Shown here one piece after another: positions 7,852-15,665 of a stretch of 64,000 nt of DNA. Position numbers and translations under genes: made by a program. Every line of letters begins with the position of its first letter. The first letter of the stretch is position 1. Under the pieces are notes generated by a model. It worked only from the letters and a program-made list of their open reading frames with translations, was not told the origin of the DNA and made no database searches. The stretch lies in the NCBI RefSeq assembly GCF_000238275.3, contig NZ_AHCF03000001.1, positions 62,001 through 126,000 on the forward strand. Reading direction: 5' to 3'. Source of the DNA: Pseudoalteromonas undina. GTDB taxonomy: Bacteria > Pseudomonadota > Gammaproteobacteria > Enterobacterales > Alteromonadaceae.

Positions 7852-8385
7852 ATGAAAATTAAACAATTAATCGTATTAGGTGCTGCTGCGTGTATTTCGT
7901 TAGGTGCAACAGCAAACACTAGTTCAGATAAAGAGCTTCAGTTTCCTAAAAAACAAGTAGCTAAATTAAACTTTGATAATGTAGATTTTGGTTCTTATAA
8001 AGTTGAAAAAAATCTGCGTTTAGTACCATCAAGTGTAGCTTCAGATGATCATGTCGTTATGCGAAAAGGCGAGATTACAGTAGTCAGCGTAGAAACATCG
8101 TCGGATATAGTGACTAAAGGAACATTAGTACGTAACATTTTTACTAATAACCTAACGTCACTATCAGGCAATATTACTATTCTTTTAAAAGATGGAATGA
8201 GTGCAAGTGATGTTGCTTCTGCTGCAGGTTTGAAGGTCGTATCTTTATTCCCAGGTACCAAAATAGCTGTTTTAGCTGTAAATGACGGCCAAGATATTTT
8301 AGTTGCGTCAAAACAGCTAAAAGCATCAGGCTTGATTAAAGAAGCTAAAATAGAAGTGCTTGAAACAATTTATACAGCGCAGTAA
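7852..8385 (+). CDS. Exported propeptide-like protein, probable chaperone/inhibitor of the S8 protease
   Basis: This is a 177-residue exported protein with a signal peptide to about residue 21 (GATA-NT). Residues about 108-175 read like the I9/fervidolysin type of subtilase prodomain: a strand (GNITILLKDG), a helix (SASDVASAAGLKV), a strand, a second helix and a final strand (IKEAKIEVLETIYTAQ). It follows the protease gene by 11 bases and shares its terminator, so the two are co-transcribed. In Aeromonas sobria the ASP protease needs a downstream-encoded ORF2 protein to fold, and that protein also inhibits it with its C-terminal tail. The same job is inferred here from fold-like pattern and position, not from proven homology. 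Confidence 0.6.
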   Translation: MKIKQLIVLGAAACISLGATANTSSDKELQFPKKQVAKLNFDNVDFGSYKVEKNLRLVPSSVASDDHVVMRKGEITVVSVETSSDIVTKGTLVRNIFTNNLTSLSGNITILLKDGMSASDVASAAGLKVVSLFPGTKIAVLAVNDGQDILVASKQLKASGLIKEAKIEVLETIYTAQ

Positions 8386-8403
8386 TCTGTTTTAGATAAG
8401 TGA

Positions 8404-8437
8404 AACCCCGAGTAGCGTAATTGGCTCGGGGTTTTTT
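8404..8437 (+). terminator. Terminator of the protease operon
   Basis: AACCCCGAG (8404-8412) pairs with CTCGGGGTT (8425-8433), followed by a T-run. It lies 19 bases after the stop of the propeptide-like gene and just before the convergent DUF2721 gene. Confidence 0.85.
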
Positions 8438-8438
8438 A

Positions 8439-8909
8439 TTAATCGTTTATATCAATATCAGCGAAAATCATCCCTCGGCGCATACTGCGTGTTGCTAAGA
8501 ACACCTCCCCCAGTAATGACATAAATGCACATATTAGTAATGCCATGGCACCAACAAAGCAGCTACCAATAGTGACACCTAAGTTAATCGATTGTATGTG
8601 TGATAAAAACAAAAGCATAACCACGGCACATACTAATAATGCGCTTAAGACACTTAAACTAAATGCAATATGGATACACCGAGAACGCTTTAGGAGTGCT
8701 CTCAGCTCAGTAGTTAAAGACAGGTTAAATTCTTCATCAACACTGACCTTTAATTTTCGTTCTAACTGTCTGGCTCTGTCAGTAATACGCGCCAAGCGAT
8801 TTGATAATACCCCGAGAGTTGCAGCAATCCCCGTAATTAAAAAAACGGGTGCAACCGCTGTTTGAATGACTTTAGCCATTGTTAAAATGTTAATTACGTC
8901 GTTGTTCAT
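8439..8909 (-). CDS. DUF2721 family membrane protein
   Basis: This is a 156-residue inner-membrane protein. It has an N-terminal hydrophobic helix (about 12-33), a charged cytoplasmic-type middle (RLARITDRARQLERKL, LRALLKRSR) and two further helices (about 80-102 and 110-135). The layout and the ITDRARxL stretch match DUF2721, a family of unknown function. It converges with the protease operon and is divergent from the oligopeptidase gene. No functional link is visible. Confidence 0.75.
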   Translation of the reverse strand: MNNDVINILTMAKVIQTAVAPVFLITGIAATLGVLSNRLARITDRARQLERKLKVSVDEEFNLSLTTELRALLKRSRCIHIAFSLSVLSALLVCAVVMLLFLSHIQSINLGVTIGSCFVGAMALLICAFMSLLGEVFLATRSMRRGMIFADIDIND

Positions 8910-9100
8910 TTTTATCCTTATTAATTAGCAGCATGAAGAGGCTATATAATGCTACTTCGTTATTGTTAGGATAACTGAAGTCATAAACATATAAAAAGAA
9001 TTTCTAGGCTCCCTTTTTACATAGCTTCACAAACTAAATTTCTGTGCTATTAAATATTAGGTATATTTAATAAAAATAAAAACTACAGAGATTCCAATTA

Positions 9101-11272
9101 ATGAAACACACCCCATTTGTTCTTACTTTTATATCCTTAGCTATTTTAGGGGGATGTAATAAAGCCCCTGATGTTGAGCAATCAGCAAAGGTTGAAAATG
9201 TAGCTGCTCAAACCGAAGTCATGCCGCCGATTGCGAAGAAAGTGCCATATGAAATGACAATTCATGGCGATACTCGCATCGATGATTATTATTGGATGCG
9301 TGATGATGAGCGTAAAGCTACTAAGGTGATTAGTTACCTTGAGGCTGAAAATGCTTACACAGATGCAATGCTTGCGCATACTAAAACACTGCAAAGTAGT
9401 TTATTTGAAGAGCTTAAAGGGCGAATTCAAAAAGATGATGACTCTGTTCCAGTAAAAGACGGAGAGTACTATTACTCGTCGCAAACTCGCGGCGATAACG
9501 AGTATGCTACTTACTTACGCAGTAGTGATTTTGCAGGCACCGATCAGGAAGTTATTTTAGACGTCAATGAACTAGCTAAAGGCCATGACTATTTTGCAGT
9601 TAGTGGTCTGAGTGTCAGCCCAAATGATAACTTAATGGCGTATGGTGAAGATACGGTGAGCCGCCGTGTTTACAATATAAGAATTAAAGATTTAAGCACT
9701 GGTAAATTATTAGAAGACACGCTTGAAGGCACCAGTGGTTATGTTGTGTGGGCGAACGATAATAAAACTGTTTATTACATTAAAAAAGATGCGCAAACCT
9801 TACTCGGTTACCAAGTTTATCGTCATACGCTTGGTACACCACAAAGCGATGATGAGCTTGTATACGAAGAAAAAGATACGAGCTATTACACTGGTATGAG
9901 CAAGAGCAAAGACGGCTCAGAAATTTATATTTGGCATAGCAGTACTGATGCATCGGGTTTGTCAGTACTTAGTGCAAACGATGTAAATGCTAAGCCAAAG
10001 CGTTTAATTGAACGTGAAGCCAACCTTGAATACAGCATTTCCAAATTAGGCAATACCTATTACATTGTGACCAATTTAAATGCGGTTAACTTTCAACTTA
10101 TGAAAGTCGATATTGATAAAGCCGGCGACAAAGCGAATTGGCAAAGTGTGATCCCTGCGCGCGAGGATATTAAACTTGAAGGTGTTGAGTTATTTGATGA
10201 CTACTTAGTATACCAACAACGCGAAATGGGCCAATCAACACTGATTGCGCGTAATTTAACATCGGGCAAAGAGTTACCACTAAGCTTTAACGACAGTGCA
10301 TATACAATTAATGCGTACGGTAATAACGAATTAGAAAGCGATACGCTGCGCGTTTACTACACCAGTATGACCACTCCGGGTTCATCTTATGATGTTAATT
10401 TGGCGACTGGCGAAAAAACATTATTGAAGCAACAAACGGTATTAGGTGACTTTAACGCGGATAACTATGCATCTGAGCGTATTTTTGTCACAGCACGCGA
10501 TGGCGTAAAAGTACCGGTGAGTTTGGTGTATCGAAAAGAGCTATTTAAAAAAGATGGCACTAACCCATTATTGCAATACGGCTATGGTTCGTATGGTGCA
10601 ACAATGGATCCTAGTTTTTCTTCTGCACGATTAACGTTGCTTGACCGTGGTTTTGTATTTGCCATTGCCCACGTACGTGGTTCGCAAATGTTAGGGCGCC
10701 CGTGGTACGAAGCGGGTAAATTACTCACTAAAAAGAACACGTTTAACGACTTTGTAGATGTTACTAAGTCATTGGTAGCCCAAGGTTATGGCGATAAAGA
10801 GCAAATTTTTGCCCAAGGTGGCAGTGCTGGTGGTTTATTAATGGGCGCAGTGGCAAACCAAGCGCCTGAGCTATATAAAGGTATGGTGGCTGCGGTTCCA
10901 TTTGTTGATGTGGTTACTACTATGCTTGATGAGACTATTCCGCTTACAACTAACGAGTATGGTGAGTGGGGTAACCCTAACGAGAAAGAATATTACGATT
11001 ATATGTTGTCGTATTCACCGTACGATCAAGTTAGTAAACAAGACTACCCTAATATGTTAGTAACAACAGGTTTGCACGACTCACAGGTGCAATATTTTGA
11101 GCCAGCAAAGTGGGTTGCAAAGCTGCGTGACTACAAAACAGATGATAATAAACTACTATTTAAAATAGACATGGAAGCCGGCCATGGAGGTGCGTCTGGT
11201 CGTTTTAAACGCTTGGAGGACACGGCACTTAACTATGCATTTATGCTTGATTTAGCAGGTAAAAATAAGTAA
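9101..11272 (+). CDS. Lipoprotein oligopeptidase B-like prolyl oligopeptidase (S9A)
   Basis: This is a 723-residue S9A serine peptidase: a beta-propeller domain (about 45-430) followed by an alpha/beta-hydrolase domain. The triad is visible: Ser575 (GGSAGG), Asp660 (LHDSQV) and His695 (GHGG). The N-terminal YWMRDDER block is typical of oligopeptidase B, which cleaves short peptides after basic residues. Unusually for that group, it starts with a lipobox (LGGC, Cys19, Asn at +2), so it should be a periplasm- or surface-facing lipoprotein rather than cytosolic. It is monocistronic and ends before a strong terminator. Confidence 0.88.
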   Translation: MKHTPFVLTFISLAILGGCNKAPDVEQSAKVENVAAQTEVMPPIAKKVPYEMTIHGDTRIDDYYWMRDDERKATKVISYLEAENAYTDAMLAHTKTLQSSLFEELKGRIQKDDDSVPVKDGEYYYSSQTRGDNEYATYLRSSDFAGTDQEVILDVNELAKGHDYFAVSGLSVSPNDNLMAYGEDTVSRRVYNIRIKDLSTGKLLEDTLEGTSGYVVWANDNKTVYYIKKDAQTLLGYQVYRHTLGTPQSDDELVYEEKDTSYYTGMSKSKDGSEIYIWHSSTDASGLSVLSANDVNAKPKRLIEREANLEYSISKLGNTYYIVTNLNAVNFQLMKVDIDKAGDKANWQSVIPAREDIKLEGVELFDDYLVYQQREMGQSTLIARNLTSGKELPLSFNDSAYTINAYGNNELESDTLRVYYTSMTTPGSSYDVNLATGEKTLLKQQTVLGDFNADNYASERIFVTARDGVKVPVSLVYRKELFKKDGTNPLLQYGYGSYGATMDPSFSSARLTLLDRGFVFAIAHVRGSQMLGRPWYEAGKLLTKKNTFNDFVDVTKSLVAQGYGDKEQIFAQGGSAGGLLMGAVANQAPELYKGMVAAVPFVDVVTTMLDETIPLTTNEYGEWGNPNEKEYYDYMLSYSPYDQVSKQDYPNMLVTTGLHDSQVQYFEPAKWVAKLRDYKTDDNKLLFKIDMEAGHGGASGRFKRLEDTALNYAFMLDLAGKNK

Positions 11273-11299
11273 TAAAATAAAAGCGTAGCTTTTTAAGTG

Positions 11300-11340
11300 A
11301 CCCCCAGTAGTTGTATATTGTAATTACTGGGGGTTTTTTA
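11300..11340 (+). terminator. Terminator after the oligopeptidase gene
   Basis: ACCCCCAGTA (11300-11309) pairs with TACTGGGGGT (11325-11334) and is followed by a run of T. It lies 28 bases past the stop at 11272. Confidence 0.85.
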
Positions 11341-11438
11341 TATTTGAATTGCCGCCAATTAAAGCTGCTTGGTATTAGCGCAAAATAGTAATAGTATATT
11401 CAGTTAAATTACGGTGTTTTACGAAAAGGGAAAATGTA

Positions 11439-11804
11439 ATGGAACAAAATCAAGAGATTAAAGTCGTCAATAAAGATGACCGCACCTGGGCAATGCTATG
11501 TCATTTAAGTGCATTAGCGGGGTTTATTGTGCCATTCGGCTCGGTGCTAGGTCCCCTTATTATCTGGCTAATTAAAAAAGATGAAATGCCTATAGTTGAT
11601 ATACACGGTAAAAAAGCGCTTAACTTTCAAATTACCATGGCTATAGCTTACTTTGTGTGTTTTTTACTAATTTTTGCAGCTGTTGGTTTACTACTGTTAC
11701 CTATGGTCGCTATTTTTTCATTTGTGATGGTGGTTATCGCAAGCGTAAAAGCCAACGATGGTAAAGAGTTTAATTACCCCCTTAGCTTAAATTTAATAAA
11801 ATAA
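11439..11804 (+). CDS. DUF4870 (Tic20-like) small membrane protein
   Basis: This is a 121-residue membrane protein with three hydrophobic segments (about 20-45, 62-85 and 88-105). It has the DUF4870 hallmarks: WAMLCHLSALAGF near the N-terminus, a PLIIWLIKK segment and a DIHGKKALNFQITM motif before the second helix. The function of the family is unknown. It has its own start with a purine-rich ribosome site and is followed by a hairpin terminator, so it is probably monocistronic. Confidence 0.82.
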   Translation: MEQNQEIKVVNKDDRTWAMLCHLSALAGFIVPFGSVLGPLIIWLIKKDEMPIVDIHGKKALNFQITMAIAYFVCFLLIFAAVGLLLLPMVAIFSFVMVVIASVKANDGKEFNYPLSLNLIK

Positions 11805-11833
11805 GCGTTTTGATTTAAGTTAAAAAGTCGTTC

Positions 11834-11867
11834 AAACCCAGCTTAATTGCTGGGTTTAGTTTTTATT
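11834..11867 (+). terminator. Terminator after the DUF4870 gene
   Basis: AAACCCAGC (11834-11842) pairs with GCTGGGTTT (11849-11857) around a TTAATT loop, followed by AGTTTTTATT. It lies immediately before the ribosome site of the next gene. Confidence 0.75.
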
Positions 11868-11879
11868 CATAAGGGAAAA

Positions 11880-12320
11880 ATGCTCTATATAACATTATTT
11901 TTTACAGCATTTATATCGGCTACGTTATTACCCAGCTCGTCTGAAGTGTTGATGGGTGGGATGATAATGCAAGGTAATACTAACTTGTGGCTAATTTGGT
12001 TTGCAGCAACCTTAGGCAATGTATTAGGCAGTTGTGTTAATTATTGGCTTGGAACACAAGCATTACGCTTTAAAGATAAAAAATGGTTTCCAGTTTCTGA
12101 AAAAGGGCTCAAAAAAGCGCAAAAGCAGTTTAATAAATATGGAGTATATAGCTTACTGTTTGCGTGGTTACCTATTGTTGGCGATCCACTAACTGTTATT
12201 GGCGGCGTGTTTAAAGTGCGCTTTAGTATGTTTTTAGTGCTAGTAACACTCGGCAAAGGGCTACGTTATTTAGCTGTGATAGCCCTTGCCGTTGGATTAT
12301 TTGTGCCAGTCCAGAGTTAG
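11880..12320 (+). CDS. YqaA/DedA-related (SNARE-associated type) membrane protein
   Basis: This is a 146-residue polytopic membrane protein of the YqaA group of the DedA superfamily. It shows the expected early LPSSSEVLMGG motif, a GNVLGSCVNYWLG segment and the re-entrant-type FAWLPIVGDPLTVIGG stretch. DedA-superfamily members are linked to lipid handling and membrane homeostasis; YqaA itself is uncharacterised. I chose ATG 11880, preceded by AAGGG, over a start at 11847 that would overlap the terminator. Its 3' end overlaps the convergent folX gene by 24 bases. Confidence 0.82.
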   Translation: MLYITLFFTAFISATLLPSSSEVLMGGMIMQGNTNLWLIWFAATLGNVLGSCVNYWLGTQALRFKDKKWFPVSEKGLKKAQKQFNKYGVYSLLFAWLPIVGDPLTVIGGVFKVRFSMFLVLVTLGKGLRYLAVIALAVGLFVPVQS

Positions 12321-12653
12321 CGACACAGAGTCTGCAAAGCGCAGCGCATGAGGTTTATCCACTCGGGCTTTGGCGTAATTTACACTTGGGTGCGAGTGGC
12401 AAACAGCAAGAATTTCAGCAACTAATTTTTCTAACAATAAAAAGTGACCCTGTTCAACTAAGCTAATTACTTCTTTAGTAATTACCTTGTAGTTAAGTGC
12501 TTGTTCTACTTCATCAGTTTCACAAGCTTGATCAGCCGGATAATGAATTTCTAAATTAATGACTACATCTTGTTTTTTTTCACGTTCATCTGGATTAAAG
12601 CCAATGAACGTGCGTAGCCGTAAATTAGTTACATTAATTATTGCGTTTGCCAT
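12297..12653 (-). CDS. folX: Dihydroneopterin triphosphate 2'-epimerase
   Basis: FolX converts 7,8-dihydroneopterin triphosphate to the monapterin form, the second step to tetrahydromonapterin. The 118-residue sequence follows E. coli FolX closely from memory: NLRLRTFIG near the start, VVINLEIHYPAD, a LNYKVITK segment, FLLLEKL and the HALRFADSVSLTL tail. It is the last gene of the minus-strand folM-folE-folX group, with only 3 bases between folE and folX. The end of its reading frame overlaps the convergent yqaA-like gene. Confidence 0.9.
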   Translation of the reverse strand: MANAIINVTNLRLRTFIGFNPDEREKKQDVVINLEIHYPADQACETDEVEQALNYKVITKEVISLVEQGHFLLLEKLVAEILAVCHSHPSVNYAKARVDKPHALRFADSVSLTLDWHK

Positions 12654-12656
12654 AGA

Positions 12657-13211
12657 TTATCCTTTGATCAGCTGTAAAAACTCATTACGTGTTTTCGGAT
12701 CGGCTCTAAAGTTTCCTAGCATTACCGAAGTACGCATGCTTGAGTTTTGCTTTTCTACACCACGCATCATCATACACATGTGCTTTGCTTCAACAATTAC
12801 ACCTACACCTTTTGCACCTGTTACTTCTTCAACCGCTTTGGCAATTTGATGGGTTAGTTGTTCTTGAATTTGAAAACGGCGAGAGAACATATCCACAATA
12901 CGTGCAAACTTAGACAAACCTAATACTTTGCCATCAGGAATATAAGCAATGTGACAGCGGCCAATAAATGGTAATAAATGATGCTCACACATAGAGTAAA
13001 GCTCTATGTCTTGTATTAATACCATATCGTCAGCATCTGAGGTAAATACTGCATTATTAGTGATTTCGTTAAGCGTTTGGCGGTAACCTTGAGTTAGGTA
13101 CTCCATCGCTTTTGCAGCGCGTTTTGGAGTATCGAGCAACCCTTCACGTTCTGCATCTTCACCGACTGCGGTTATAATTTTTTGATAGCTTTCTTTTAAT
13201 TCGTTATGCAT
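12657..13211 (-). CDS. folE: GTP cyclohydrolase I
   Basis: GTP cyclohydrolase I makes 7,8-dihydroneopterin triphosphate from GTP, the entry step to folates and pterins. The 184-residue protein has the zinc and substrate motifs Cys75-Glu-His-His78 ([10 protein letters not shown]), a LSKFARIVD stretch and CMMMRGV near the C-terminus. It is shorter at the N-terminus than E. coli FolE (222), a common variant. Placed between folM and folX, this copy probably feeds tetrahydromonapterin synthesis. Another folE copy may exist elsewhere. Confidence 0.93.
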   Translation of the reverse strand: MHNELKESYQKIITAVGEDAEREGLLDTPKRAAKAMEYLTQGYRQTLNEITNNAVFTSDADDMVLIQDIELYSMCEHHLLPFIGRCHIAYIPDGKVLGLSKFARIVDMFSRRFQIQEQLTHQIAKAVEEVTGAKGVGVIVEAKHMCMMMRGVEKQNSSMRTSVMLGNFRADPKTRNEFLQLIKG

Positions 13212-13235
13212 AAGTTTCTCGTTTATTTAGATGAC

Positions 13236-13955
13236 TTACTTAAGATGGCGACCACCATCAACAGGTAAAGCACGGCCTGTGATGTAATGGCTGTTCAGTA
13301 GTAGGTCGATACTATTGATAATTTCTTGGCATCCAGGTTCGATACCCATTAATGATTTTTTTAAAGTTTTAGCGCGATACTGCTCATCATCATGTTGATT
13401 AAAAATAATTAATGATGGTGCGACTGAATTCACTTTAATATTCGGTGCATATTTAGCACTAAATGATTTGGTTAAGTTATCCAAGGCGGCTTTACTGGCC
13501 GCATAGGCTAAGTGCTTTGGGCTACCAGTTTCCACTACGTAATCAGTTAGATGAATAATGTCAGCGGGCTTTGCATGAGACGCCTGATAATTTAATAGTA
13601 AATCTGCACAGCGTAAGTTTACCAAGTACGGTGTTTTTGCATGAATGCGCATCATATTGTCAAACAGCTGCTCAAACTGAGGGTTGTTAGCTTCACAGTC
13701 CCAGCTTGATGCATTATGAATTATCGCGCTTAGTGAGTCAGTCTGTGCTTTAAGTAATGTAATAAAAGTATTAATACCCTCATCAGAACTAAAGTCAGCA
13801 TAAAGACAGATCGCCCCTTGTTGTTCTAGCAAATCTACCGCTTTATGGCGGGTACGATAAGTAATAATGACCGCTTGCCCTTGGGCTATAAAATGCTGTG
13901 CAAGCGCAAGTCCAATACGTTGTCCTGCGCCAGTAATCAAAATAGGGGGGGTCAT
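13236..13955 (-). CDS. folM: Dihydromonapterin reductase, SDR family
   Basis: This is a 239-residue short-chain dehydrogenase. It has a dinucleotide-binding GAGQRIGLALA near the N-terminus, a NAS motif at about 98, the YAASK active site (Tyr-x-x-x-Lys) at about 156-160, and a C-terminal GRALPVDGGRHL. The GQRIG variant and the position just upstream of folE and folX point to FolM, which reduces dihydromonapterin to tetrahydromonapterin with NADPH. It is 24 bases from folE, so likely the same operon. Confidence 0.87.
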   Translation of the reverse strand: MTPPILITGAGQRIGLALAQHFIAQGQAVIITYRTRHKAVDLLEQQGAICLYADFSSDEGINTFITLLKAQTDSLSAIIHNASSWDCEANNPQFEQLFDNMMRIHAKTPYLVNLRCADLLLNYQASHAKPADIIHLTDYVVETGSPKHLAYAASKAALDNLTKSFSAKYAPNIKVNSVAPSLIIFNQHDDEQYRAKTLKKSLMGIEPGCQEIINSIDLLLNSHYITGRALPVDGGRHLK

Positions 13956-14081
13956 AAAATATAAAACTCTCTGTTGGCAAGCGTTAAGGTTAACCGTTAA
14001 AATTTAAGCCACTTATTTTCACGCCATTTTTACGTAAAATATAAGCGGCTCGATCAGTTAAATCACACTTATAATATTGAT

Positions 14082-14918
14082 TTAAAAAGCATCGTATATT
14101 GTTGGAATAGGCTGGCGCTTATGTTGCGTGCGTTGGTAAATTGCAATCAGTGTTTGCTCCACATGCTCAGAGACTGGTTTACCTTCTAAAAAGTCATCAA
14201 TTTCTTCATAGCTTAAGCCTAGTGCTTCCTCGTCAGTTAAACCTGGTCTATCACTTTCTAAATCGGCAGTAGGTGCTTTTTCAACTAACAAAGCAGGTGC
14301 ACCTAATGCTGTTGCCAATGCTCTAACCTGACGTTTAGATAGACCAAACAAAGGTGCTAAATCGCAGGCGCCATCGCCAAACTTAGTATAAAAACCAGTA
14401 ATGTTTTCGGCGCTATGGTCGGTACCTACAACGAGCCCTTGGCAAAACCCAGCAATTTCATATTGTGCAATCATGCGTTGGCGTGCTTTCACATTGCCTT
14501 TAATAAAGTCTATTTTTTCTTGTGTTGGCAATGGCTGATTATTGCCAGCTAAAGTTGCCATCGTTTGCTCGTGCAGTGCGTCGGTTGCAGGCTGAATATT
14601 GACTGTCATACGGGTGCTGGGTTTAATAAAATCAACCGCCATTTGTGCTTCGCTTTCATCTGCTTGCACTCCATACGGTAAGCGCACAGCAATAAATTGA
14701 TACTGTGTATCTTGGTGTTCTTGATTAAGCTCATCAATAGCAAGTTGGCATAATCGGCCACAGGTTGATGAGTCTACACCGCCACTAATACCTAGTACCA
14801 GTGAAGTTGAGTATGCGGCTTTTAAACGTGCTTTAATAAAATTTACTCGGCGTTTAATTTCAGCGTTAACATCAATACTAGGCTGAACTTTCATTTCAGC
14901 CATAATTTCTGCGCGCAT
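14082..14918 (-). CDS. nadE: Ammonia-dependent NAD+ synthetase
   Basis: NadE amidates deamido-NAD+ to NAD+ using ATP and ammonia. The 278-residue length fits the E. coli type, which has no glutaminase domain. The ATP pyrophosphatase P-loop SGGVDSS is near residue 45, followed by the conserved [18 protein letters not shown] and KRQVRALA segments. The start is supported by AAGGAG seven bases upstream. It is monocistronic. Confidence 0.95.
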   Translation of the reverse strand: MRAEIMAEMKVQPSIDVNAEIKRRVNFIKARLKAAYSTSLVLGISGGVDSSTCGRLCQLAIDELNQEHQDTQYQFIAVRLPYGVQADESEAQMAVDFIKPSTRMTVNIQPATDALHEQTMATLAGNNQPLPTQEKIDFIKGNVKARQRMIAQYEIAGFCQGLVVGTDHSAENITGFYTKFGDGACDLAPLFGLSKRQVRALATALGAPALLVEKAPTADLESDRPGLTDEEALGLSYEEIDDFLEGKPVSEHVEQTLIAIYQRTQHKRQPIPTIYDAF

Positions 14919-14991
14919 GGCCCGCTCCTTAAAGTTAAAAAGTTTTAATGCTCAAAAAAGAATAGCTATTATGTGATTTCAAATTACACAA

Positions 14992-15624
14992 TTAAAGCCC
15001 TATATACTCTTTTATTTGTTTAAGTTGAGCTTTTAGTTCGTTAATTTCAGCAAGTAGATCATTGAGCTCTTGATTTTTTAACTCGTCAGTAATGGTCTGT
15101 GTTGCTATTGGCTCATCGTTTTCTGCAGAAGGTGCTGTAAATAAGTGGATATAACGGCTATCACGCTTACCAGGCTCACGGGGCAGCTTTTTAACATGGC
15201 TATTTTCAATCAATTGTTCAAGCGATATTTCAACGTCGTCAACATTGGTAAAGTCAGCTAAGCGAGCACAACGGGTTTTTAATTCACCGGGTGTTTGAGC
15301 TCCCCGCAATAATAATAAACATATAATGGCGCGTTGTTGTGCGTTAAATTGTAAGTGGCTAAATTGTGTATTACAAAAGCGATGGTCGTATTTAGATACA
15401 CGTCCACTGAGACCTTCATCTTCTGTTACCAAGCGTAAGTCGATTAATTCGGCAATGGTAGCCTGAACTTGCTGTTGGCTTAATTCGAGCAAAGGAGCGC
15501 GATTTGATTTTTGATTACAAGCATTCGTTAAGGCATTTAATGATAGCGGGTAATGTTCAGGCGTTGTTGTTTGCTTTTCCAATAAACAGCCAATAACTCT
15601 TTGTTGTTCAACTGATAACTGCAT
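14992..15624 (-). CDS. yceH: YceH family protein (DUF480, UPF0502)
   Basis: This is a 210-residue cytoplasmic protein of the YceH family: two winged-helix-like domains followed by a coiled-coil tail (about 183-208, NDLLAEINELKAQLKQ). The N-terminus VIGCLLEKQTTTPEHYPLSL and the NQKSNRAP motif are diagnostic. The middle holds LRGAQTPGELKTR. A DNA-binding or regulatory role is suspected from structure, but the function is not established. It is monocistronic. Confidence 0.9.
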   Translation of the reverse strand: MQLSVEQQRVIGCLLEKQTTTPEHYPLSLNALTNACNQKSNRAPLLELSQQQVQATIAELIDLRLVTEDEGLSGRVSKYDHRFCNTQFSHLQFNAQQRAIICLLLLRGAQTPGELKTRCARLADFTNVDDVEISLEQLIENSHVKKLPREPGKRDSRYIHLFTAPSAENDEPIATQTITDELKNQELNDLLAEINELKAQLKQIKEYIGL

Positions 15625-15665
15625 AATATCCCTTACTTCATCGATTCTATTTTAAGCTTACACTG

